Source of the DNA: an uncultured Acidobacteriota bacterium
GTDB taxonomy: Bacteria; Acidobacteriota; Thermoanaerobaculia; Gp7-AA8
DNA length: 16,644 nt
Direction: 5' to 3'
Assembly (NCBI GenBank): GCA_946887105.1
Contig: CAMPKJ010000090.1
Coordinates: 1 to 16,644 of the forward strand
The position numbers were made by a program, and so were the translations under genes. This document shows, in pieces, positions 7,025 to 12,818 of the stretch. Positions within the stretch are counted from its first letter, which is position 1; every line of letters starts with the position of its first letter. The notes under the pieces are model-generated. The model had not been told where the DNA came from, made no database searches, and worked only from the letters and a program-made list of their open reading frames with translations.

Positions 7025-8680
7025 ATGGCGCTCAAGCCGTTGACGAAAACGCCTGTCCAGGATTATCCCGCCAGCATCAATCCATTCATCAAGAGTCTCT
7101 TCACGAAAGACGTGCGCAGCAAATCGATCGTCATCGGCGCCGCCGGCGGAGGTCACGACGCCGTGACGTTCGCCGATGACGCGAGCCGGCAAATCATCCT
7201 GGAGTCGTGGCTCGCAGCCTGGAAGATCTACGCCGGCGAGACCGGCGGCGATTGGAAAGACTACGTGCGCGAAAACGATCAGAACCTCATCAATTTCCTC
7301 GCCGGCTACATCAAGGAACATCACCTCGGTCTTTGCCGGCGGCAGATCGTGTTCTCCAGCGCGTCGATCGATCCGAAGGCGCCCGGCGTTCCGTTCTACC
7401 GGAACACCGCCTACACGAACCAATCCTTCTTCAACGACAAGAGCGAATGGAACTACGGGACGTTCGACGAGACCGGAAAGCCGAAAGGCGACGGCGTCGT
7501 GACGGAGTTTCTCTGGCTGCTGTTTCACGGCGCGCACGTGGTGGTCATCACAGTCGACGACGACGGAGCGTCGGGATTCGACACGGGCTTCGACAGCAGC
7601 TTCAACGACTTTTTCGACGGCGACCACACCTCGAGTTGCCCCGGCAATAGCCATTACGGCGGCAGTCTCGGCGGCGACGACTATTACCTCGACATCGGCG
7701 AGAAGCCGCCGGAGGATCCGTCGTTCATCCTGGCCCTGCTCGTCGGCGACACTTCGGCCGGCAAATCGAACGGCTTCCTGCAACTCGAGGGATGGCAGGC
7801 GCGCACGACATGGAGTTTCGACGGCGGTGAGTGGCACAACAAGGATTACAAGACGCACGGCGCGACGGTCTGGAACATCTCCACGTTCGGAGCCTCGGCG
7901 TACAGCGAGAAGCGCTCCACGCCGGTATTCCTCGCGCAGGCGTCCTTTCCGCTCGAGATCGATCCGCAGACGCACATGCCGCTCTACGACGGCGCCGGAT
8001 CGCTGCAGGACTGGATGGAGCCGGGCTACATCACCGGCGGGTCGATCGACGAGGCGCTCATCGACGTACACGACGACATCGACCATCTCTATTTCTTTCA
8101 GGGCACGCAGCTGATTCATTACGATCCGTCGAAGAAGGCGCCGCACGCCAAATATCCGCAACCGATCGAGAACATCTTTCCCGGTCTCGCGGATCATGGC
8201 TTCGAGACCATCGACGCGGCGTATGGCATTCCGCCCGGTCACAGCAAGGGCGGCACGTACTATTTCTTCAAAGGGCCGTGGTACATCCATTACGACCCGA
8301 GCAAGCCGGCCGGCGAGCGCGTGGTCTCCAAGCACAAGATCTCCGGCGACGACGCGAACGATGGGCCGCACTGGCCGGGAATCACGTTCACGTCCGTGGA
8401 CGGCGTGGCGTATGAGCGATCGTCCGACGGCAGCAATGACCGGATCCATTTCTTCAAGGGCAACAGCTACCAGCGCTTCGACGTCAAAGAGAACATGGCC
8501 GGGCACGCCGCGCAGGCGGATGTGTCGGTGGGCGCGGCAGAGATCGTGTACGGCAAGCTGCTGCTGTTTCAGGGGGACGAAGTGGTCTCGTGGGACCGCG
8601 ACGAATTTCGCGTCGACTGGGATTGGGGCGCCGCCGCGATCTACGGAAGGAACGTCTTCCCGAAGTTGTGGTGGGGGTGA
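7025..8680 (+). CDS. Hemopexin-repeat protein with an unrecognised N-terminal domain
   Basis: The 551-residue product ends in a four-bladed hemopexin-like region. The blades are at about 340-388 (IDEALIDVHDDIDHLYFFQG, then LIHYDPSK), 393-452 (ETIDAAYGIP, TYYFFKGPWYIHYDPSK), 455-500 (FTSVDGVAYE, DRIHFFKGNSYQRFD) and 504-530 (AAEIVYGKLLLFQGDEVVSWD, the shortest). The repeating pattern is hydrophobic-D-A-A, aromatic-F-F-x-G, then Y-x-x-Y/F-D. Hemopexin repeats occur in bacteria, for example in Photorhabdus photopexins, and bind varied ligands. I do not recognise residues 1-335; they contain WLAAWKIYAGETGGDWKDY, HVVVITVDDDG and FNDFFDGDHTSSCPGNSHYGG, rich in Asp and Gly. There is no signal peptide or membrane segment, so it is cytoplasmic or leaves the cell by a non-Sec route. 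It stands alone, preceded by an 85-bp gap and an unusually strong ribosome binding site. Confidence 0.8.
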   Translation: MALKPLTKTPVQDYPASINPFIKSLFTKDVRSKSIVIGAAGGGHDAVTFADDASRQIILESWLAAWKIYAGETGGDWKDYVRENDQNLINFLAGYIKEHHLGLCRRQIVFSSASIDPKAPGVPFYRNTAYTNQSFFNDKSEWNYGTFDETGKPKGDGVVTEFLWLLFHGAHVVVITVDDDGASGFDTGFDSSFNDFFDGDHTSSCPGNSHYGGSLGGDDYYLDIGEKPPEDPSFILALLVGDTSAGKSNGFLQLEGWQARTTWSFDGGEWHNKDYKTHGATVWNISTFGASAYSEKRSTPVFLAQASFPLEIDPQTHMPLYDGAGSLQDWMEPGYITGGSIDEALIDVHDDIDHLYFFQGTQLIHYDPSKKAPHAKYPQPIENIFPGLADHGFETIDAAYGIPPGHSKGGTYYFFKGPWYIHYDPSKPAGERVVSKHKISGDDANDGPHWPGITFTSVDGVAYERSSDGSNDRIHFFKGNSYQRFDVKENMAGHAAQADVSVGAAEIVYGKLLLFQGDEVVSWDRDEFRVDWDWGAAAIYGRNVFPKLWWG

Positions 8681-8730
8681 GTGGCATCGTCATTGCGGGG
8701 CGCGAACGTCTGTAACCGTCGGAGGAAACC
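8681..8730 (+). other. Short intergenic leader with a degenerate TCATTGCG-type repeat and strong ribosome binding site
   Basis: The 50-bp gap contains TCGTCATTGCGGGGCGCGAA (8691-8710). This resembles the start of the widespread bacterial intergenic repeat of form CGTCATTGCGAGGAGCGAAG; the likeness is from memory and may be chance. GGAGGA at 8721-8726 is a good Shine-Dalgarno site for the hydrolase ATG at 8731. Confidence 0.3.
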
Positions 8731-9813
8731 ATGATTCGCCGTTTGCTTTGTCTTCTGCTGCTCGCATTTGCGTTGCTCTCCTGCGCGTCCTCGCCGAATC
8801 AGCTCGACGCGGACCAGTCGCCGCGTTCCCGCTACGCCGGTGAGGCGGGGGAATCGCCCGTGGGTGTGATCCCCGAGGGGACGGTACGCGATGCGGAGCG
8901 CGGCAAGGATGTGGCGATCTCGGTCGAGTATCCGACGCGGCCCGGAGCCTATCCGCTGATCATCTTTTCGCACGGCTTCGGCGCGCGGCCGAACGCGTAC
9001 GTCGGACTGAGCTCGCACTGGGCCAGCCAGGGCTACGTTGTCATCAGACCAGCACACACTGACGCCGGCAGGCTACAGCTGAGCAACGCGGAGCGCGCGT
9101 GGCTCGATCAGACGCCCGCGGATTGGCGCAACCGCGTCCGCGACATCACGGCCATCCTCGACGGACTGGACCGGCTCGAGGAAAGCTACCCGGAGCTGAA
9201 GGGCAAAATCGATCGCGCGAAGATCGGCGTCGGCGGGCATTCGTACGGCGCATTCACGGCCATGCTCCTCGGCGGCGCGCGCACGTTTCCGGGTGCGACG
9301 AGCTACGCCGATGCGCGTGTGAAAGCGATCGTGGCCATGTCGCCGCAGGGGCCGAGCGAGATGTTCGGGCTCACGGCGGAGTCGTGGAAGGACGTGCGTC
9401 TGCCGGCGCTGTTCATGACCGGCACGATGGACGGCGGCATCAGCGAGAACGAGACGCCGGAATGGCGGCGGCAGGCGTTCGAGCTCGCGCCCGCGGGCGA
9501 CAAGTGGCTGGTGGTGCTCGAAGGCGCGCGGCACGGATCGTTCACCGGCGGCCGGATCGATTCATCGGTCGAAGCCGCGCCGACCATGGGTCAGCCGACC
9601 ATCGGCCCCGAACGCTACCCGCCCGGCACCATTCCACCGGAACGCCGCAACCCGCGCGAAAGCGCCGCCGGCCTGCGTCTCCGCGGCACGTTCTCGAACA
9701 TCAAAGGCCTCTCGCTCGCATTCTGGGATACGTACCTGCGCAATGACGCGGAAGGACGCACCGCTCTGGAAGCCGCCGCGTCGCGCGGAGGCGTGGAGTT
9801 GGTGAAGAAGTAG
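8731..9813 (+). CDS. Alpha/beta-hydrolase lipoprotein (PAF-acetylhydrolase / dienelactone hydrolase-like)
   Basis: The 360-residue product has a lipoprotein signal (MIRRLLCLLLLAFALLSC, Cys18, followed by Ala, which predicts outer-membrane sorting). The hydrolase fold follows, with IIFSHGFGARPN (77-88, oxyanion region), the nucleophile elbow GGHSYGAF (Ser171), MTGTMDGG (Asp234 as the acid) and EGARHGSF (His268). All three triad residues are in place. The sequence around GHSYGAFTAMLLGGA is like that of PAF-acetylhydrolase-like and chlorophyllase or polyester-hydrolase-like families, so an ester substrate is likely but its identity is unknown. The C-terminal 80 residues include a Pro-rich insertion (PERYPPGTIPPERR) before a final helix region. 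The start is supported by GGAGGA just upstream. It follows the hemopexin gene by 50 bp and may share its transcript. Confidence 0.88.
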   Translation: MIRRLLCLLLLAFALLSCASSPNQLDADQSPRSRYAGEAGESPVGVIPEGTVRDAERGKDVAISVEYPTRPGAYPLIIFSHGFGARPNAYVGLSSHWASQGYVVIRPAHTDAGRLQLSNAERAWLDQTPADWRNRVRDITAILDGLDRLEESYPELKGKIDRAKIGVGGHSYGAFTAMLLGGARTFPGATSYADARVKAIVAMSPQGPSEMFGLTAESWKDVRLPALFMTGTMDGGISENETPEWRRQAFELAPAGDKWLVVLEGARHGSFTGGRIDSSVEAAPTMGQPTIGPERYPPGTIPPERRNPRESAAGLRLRGTFSNIKGLSLAFWDTYLRNDAEGRTALEAAASRGGVELVKK

Positions 9814-9826
9814 CGCGCGAGAACTA

Positions 9827-10026
9827 TTACCGCCTAATACCGGGGACAATCGGCAGCACCCTTGCGCGTAGCTTTTCCGGTTCTATCGTCACGATTGCGC
9901 CGCGTTCAAGAAGAGACGCGTATTCGTGGACAGCCGATAGCACGAGGTCTCCAACTACATTCGGCATAGGACACGAAAATACTCAGCCCATACTGGACTG
10001 AGATTCATATCGATCGCGATCTTCAC
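9827..10026 (-). pseudogene. Remnant of a DUF5615 PIN-like toxin gene (internal deletion plus frameshift)
   Basis: A GTG at 10026, overlapping the DUF433 stop as GTGA, opens KIAIDMNLSPVWAEYFR, the classic N-terminus of DUF5615 toxins, but reaches TAG at 9957-9955 after 23 codons. In another frame, 9970-9827 encodes PMPNVVGDLVLSAVHEY, then ASLLERGAIVTIEPEKLRAR and VLPIVPGIRR, the usual C-terminus of the family. The joined pieces make about 69 residues against about 110-120 for intact members. The missing middle is where the family has the HW..VGDP..D block and the T.D.DF acidic residues. The toxin is thus almost surely dead. It is convergent with the hydrolase gene 13 bp away. Confidence 0.85.
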
Positions 10027-10253
10027 GACGACGAGATCGGAACCTCAAACTCGTCGGAGCGCCACGCGGCATATGCAAGCGCTTCGGAAATGTCTTCCGC
10101 CTCGAGATAGGGGTACAGGCGTAAGATCTCATCTCGGGAGTGGCCGGATGCCACGAGTCCTACGACGGTTCCGACGGTCACACGCATTCCCCGAATGCAC
10201 GGACGTCCGCCCATCAGTTCCGGATCTGCCGTGATGCGCTGCAGAGGATTCAC
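10023..10253 (-). CDS. DUF433 antitoxin (partner of DUF5615 toxin)
   Basis: The 76-residue product, starting at GTG, shows the DUF433 pattern throughout: NPLQRITADPELMGGRPCIRG, then MRVTVGTVVGLVASGHSRDE, then ILRLYPYLEAEDISEALAYA and AWR (written in parts). It is a compact helix-turn-helix type fold found in antitoxins paired with PIN-like DUF5615 proteins. The gene keeps a 4-base GTGA overlap with what remains of its toxin gene downstream, which proves the pair was once intact. No codon damage is seen in the antitoxin. It may persist as an autoregulator, as an anti-addiction gene against related toxins, or simply be recently orphaned. The 66-bp gap to the GGDEF-EAL start at 10320 must carry promoters for both directions. 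The GTG start is chosen from family alignment; no clear Shine-Dalgarno site is seen. Confidence 0.88.
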   Translation of the reverse strand: MNPLQRITADPELMGGRPCIRGMRVTVGTVVGLVASGHSRDEILRLYPYLEAEDISEALAYAAWRSDEFEVPISSS

Positions 10254-10319
10254 AAGAGAAGTATACGCTCGGGCCCCGAACGAAGCGGGAAGCGGGTACC
10301 GCGGCGTATGATCCGCTGA

Positions 10320-12104
10320 ATGTCCGATCTGCACACGGCGTGGACGACGACGGTGGAGTCGGCGGAGGGGCTGCAGCGCAAGCTCACCGAGCAGTGCATG
10401 CAGGGCGAGCAGCTTCGGCTTCTCGGCTCCGCGATCCATGTCAGCGCCGAGGGAATCGCCATCATGACGCCGGCCGTCGAGGCGGTCGGGCCGCGCATCG
10501 CGTTCGTCAACGACGGCTTCTGTGCGATCTACGGGCGGCGCCGCGAGGACATCATCGGACAGACGCCGCTGATCTTCGGGATCATCGAGCGGCACCAGTC
10601 GATCCTCGAGGCCATGCTGCAGCACGTCTTCGAGCATCGCCCGTTCGAGGCGGAGGCCACGGCGCTGCGCGCGAACGGCAGCGAGTTCGAGCTCGACGTG
10701 CAACTGATCCCGGTGGAAGACGGCGGACAGCTTACGCACTGGGTGGCGTTCCTGCGCGATGTCACGGCGGCCAAGCATCAGGTGTCGTCGCTCCGCCATC
10801 AGGCCACTCACGATGCGCTGACCGGCCTGCCGAATCGCGCGCTGCTCTTCGACGCGCTCGAGAAGGCCATCGATCACGCGCGCGCGGCAGGTTCGACGCT
10901 CGCGCTCATGCTGATGGACCTCGATCGCTTCAAGGAAGTGAACGATACGTTCGGCCATCATTTCGGCGACGCGCTGCTGAAGCAGGTCGCGTTCCGCCTG
11001 CAGAATCAGATGCGCGGCGATGACGTCGTGGCGCGCCTCGGCGGCGACGAGTTCGCGGTGGTACTTCCGGGCGCCGTCGATGCGAGCACGCCCGCGGCCA
11101 CGGCGCGCCGCATCCTGAACACGCTCGAGCAGCAGTTCGTCATCGAGGGTCAGGTGCTCGAGGTCGGCGCCAGCATCGGCATCGCGCTCTATCCCGAGCA
11201 CGGCACCGACGCGCGCACGCTGCTGCGCCGCGCCGACGTGGCCATGTACACGGCCAAGCAGAAACAGAGCGGCTACAGCTTCCATCAGGAGGACGCCGAC
11301 AGCGGTTCCGCCGATCAGCTTTCGCTCGTGGTCGAGCTGCGCGGCGCGATCGAGCGCAACGAGCTGGAACTGCACTACCAGCCGAAGCTGCACATGAAGA
11401 GCGGCCTGATGACGCGCTGCGAAGTGCTGATGCGCTGGAACCATCCGCGCCGCGGCCTGCTCGCTCCGTCGCATTTCATCCCGGTGGCGGAGCGCACCGG
11501 ACTGATTCGGACGCTCACGGACTGGCTGCTCGATCGCGCCCTCGAGCAGTGCAGCCGCTGGCGCGAGGCGGGCGCGCCGGTCCATGTCGCGCTGAACATC
11601 TCGGCGAAGAGCCTGCTCGATCAATCGCTGCCGCAGAAAGTGGAAGCGGCGCTCGCGAAATGGAATGTCGATCCGCGCTTCCTCAAGATCGAGATCACCG
11701 AAAGCAGCATCATGGCCGATCCCGCGCACGCGCTGGCGATCCTCTCGATGCTGCAGTCGATGGGCGTGCGGCTCTCGGTCGACGACTTCGGCACCGGCTA
11801 TTCGTCGCTCACGCATCTGCGCGAGTTGCCGATCGACGAGATCAAGATCGACAAGTCGTTCGTGATGGGGATGGCCACCAGCGACGCCGACTTCGCGATC
11901 GTGCGCACGGTCATCGATCTCGCGCACAACCTCGGCAAGCAGGTGTGCGCCGAGGGAGTCGAGACCGAGGATGCCTGGATCGCGCTGCGCGACCTCGGAT
12001 GCGACCTGGGACAGGGTTTCTGGATCGCCAAGCCAATGCCGGCCGACGACCTGATGCAGTGGCTGGTGCACACCTCATGGGGTTTGCAGCGGAAGGACGA
12101 GTGA
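10320..12104 (+). CDS. PAS-GGDEF-EAL cyclic-di-GMP turnover protein
   Basis: The 594-residue soluble protein has three parts. A PAS sensor spans about 35-152 (AIHVSAEGIAIM, IAFVNDGFCAIYGRRREDIIG, WVAFLRDVTAAK). A GGDEF diguanylate cyclase domain spans about 158-320, with intact GGDEF at 241-245, DLDRFKEVND (200-209) and an inhibitory I-site RGDD (232-235) five residues before. An EAL phosphodiesterase domain spans about 335-585, in which EAL reads EVL (Glu368 kept). The other catalytic positions are present: ALNIS, EITES, VDDFGTGYSS (487-496), KIDKSF and AEGVE (544-548). Both activities could work, with PAS input deciding the balance. There is no membrane segment, so it acts in the cytoplasm. 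Its stop overlaps the next start as TGATG. Confidence 0.95.
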   Translation: MSDLHTAWTTTVESAEGLQRKLTEQCMQGEQLRLLGSAIHVSAEGIAIMTPAVEAVGPRIAFVNDGFCAIYGRRREDIIGQTPLIFGIIERHQSILEAMLQHVFEHRPFEAEATALRANGSEFELDVQLIPVEDGGQLTHWVAFLRDVTAAKHQVSSLRHQATHDALTGLPNRALLFDALEKAIDHARAAGSTLALMLMDLDRFKEVNDTFGHHFGDALLKQVAFRLQNQMRGDDVVARLGGDEFAVVLPGAVDASTPAATARRILNTLEQQFVIEGQVLEVGASIGIALYPEHGTDARTLLRRADVAMYTAKQKQSGYSFHQEDADSGSADQLSLVVELRGAIERNELELHYQPKLHMKSGLMTRCEVLMRWNHPRRGLLAPSHFIPVAERTGLIRTLTDWLLDRALEQCSRWREAGAPVHVALNISAKSLLDQSLPQKVEAALAKWNVDPRFLKIEITESSIMADPAHALAILSMLQSMGVRLSVDDFGTGYSSLTHLRELPIDEIKIDKSFVMGMATSDADFAIVRTVIDLAHNLGKQVCAEGVETEDAWIALRDLGCDLGQGFWIAKPMPADDLMQWLVHTSWGLQRKDE

Positions 12105-12292
12105 TGGAACCACCACGCAAAGACCTGCTCGAAGAACGCGGCGGCCGCATCGATCCGATGCTCACGCCCGACTCGCCGATCGATGACGACGAGCGCGTCG
12201 ACGAAGCGATCGCGGAGTCGTTTCCGGCCAGCGACCCGCCGTCGTGGACGAGCGGGATCGAACGGGACGGGGGCGAGGGGGACGAGTCTTAG
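12104..12292 (+). CDS. Small acidic protein with ESFPASDPPSW motif, unknown function
   Basis: The 62-residue product is highly charged and probably disordered. Its core, VDEAIAESFPASDPPSWTSG (residues about 32-51), is a motif I recognise from many short uncharacterised bacterial proteins (DExxxESFPASDPPxW). No function is known to me. The ATG shares one base with the preceding stop (TGATG), so it should be translated with the PAS-GGDEF-EAL protein. A link to cyclic-di-GMP signalling is an inference from this alone. The last codons (GAG TCT TAG) are the first bases of a tandem repeat, so the repeat supplies the stop codon. Confidence 0.82.
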   Translation: MEPPRKDLLEERGGRIDPMLTPDSPIDDDERVDEAIAESFPASDPPSWTSGIERDGGEGDES

Positions 12293-12363
12293 AGTCTTAG
12301 GGTCTTAGAGGAGAGGCCGCGTCTGGCGCCTCTAAGACTCTAAGACTCTAAGACTCTAAGACT
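12285..12363. repeat. Inverted repeat of AGTCTTAG octamers between convergent genes
   Basis: The left arm (12285-12310) holds three AGTCTTAG units, the third with G for A at its first base. The right arm (12331-12363) holds four inverted units (CTAAGACT). The 26-bp pairing of 12285-12310 with 12338-12363 has one mismatch, which is a G-U pair in RNA from one strand. The loop also contains GAGGC/GCCTC complementarity. It lies between genes that face each other, so it could end transcription from both sides, but no T-run follows. Confidence 0.9.
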
Positions 12364-12379
12364 GCCTCCACGACTGCCG

Positions 12380-12778
12380 CTACTGCCCCGTCCCCACCGT
12401 CACCTTCACCTTCGCCCGTTCCGTCGCCTCGATCCTCCGCAGCTCCGCGTTGATCTCGCGACGGGTGCGCCAGGCGCGCTTCGGTGTCGCGAGGACGGTG
12501 TTGGTGAGCGCGAAGGGATCGGGGATCTCCTGAGTGATGCCGCCGAGCGTGCCGGACATCGGCATCATCGGGAGATAGTTGAAACGCCAGGAGGTGCCGA
12601 GGGCGCGGAACTCGATGGCGCCGCGGCGGTAACGGATCGGATTTTCGCTCTCCTGCTCGGCTGCGTTGATGAACAGCCGGAGCAGCGTGTCCTTCGAATA
12701 GTCGCGCACCTGCGCGTCCTGCGCGGCCGCGGTGGTGGCGAGTAGAAGAACCAGTATCGCTGCGCTTGCTCTCATCAT
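12380..12778 (-). CDS. Small secreted protein, unknown function
   Basis: The 132-residue product has a clear Sec signal peptide (hydrophobic AAILVLLLATTAAA, likely cut AAA-QD near residue 19-20). I recognise no domain in the mature part. It contains a conserved-looking middle, RYRRGAIEFRALGTSWRFNYLPMMPMSGTLGGITQEIPDP cut by many aromatic and Pro residues, and a basic, Arg-rich C-terminal helix (RAWRTRREINAELRRIEATERAK). The first ATG abuts a GGAGGA site with no spacer; the second ATG three bases later is equally plausible as the start. It follows the S46 peptidase gene by 40 bp in the same direction and could be part of that transcript. It is likely periplasmic. Confidence 0.75.
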   Translation of the reverse strand: MMRASAAILVLLLATTAAAQDAQVRDYSKDTLLRLFINAAEQESENPIRYRRGAIEFRALGTSWRFNYLPMMPMSGTLGGITQEIPDPFALTNTVLATPKRAWRTRREINAELRRIEATERAKVKVTVGTGQ

Positions 12779-12784
12779 TCCTCC
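12779..12784 (-). promoter_or_regulatory. Ribosome binding site abutting two tandem ATG codons
   Basis: On the minus strand GGAGGA is followed directly by ATGATG. With zero spacing to the first ATG, the second ATG (12775-12773) has the better distance and may be the true start, giving a 131-residue precursor. Confidence 0.55.
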
Positions 12785-12818
12785 GACGAATGACTATGCA
12801 AGAGCGTTACACAAAGCG

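Noticed and set aside
7745..7768. Walker A-like motif (GDTSAGKS, residues 241-248) in the hemopexin-repeat protein
   Set aside because: It fits GxxxxGKS and follows a hydrophobic strand, but the downstream helix and a Walker B in the right order are missing (the VITVDDD strand comes before it). Probably chance.
6854..8506. A 550-codon minus-strand frame antisense to the hemopexin-repeat gene
   Set aside because: The plus-strand frame has the repeated hemopexin pattern and a strong ribosome binding site; the antisense product is low in recognisable structure and Arg/Val/Asp-rich.
10254..12071. A long minus-strand open frame antisense to the GGDEF-EAL gene, continuing in frame into the DUF433 gene
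   Set aside because: Only the last 76 codons look like protein (DUF433). The upstream part is the complement of GGDEF-EAL codons, so the antitoxin start was placed at the GTG at 10253.
12285..12363. CRISPR array
   Set aside because: Units are 8 bp, contiguous and without spacers, and arranged as an inverted repeat.
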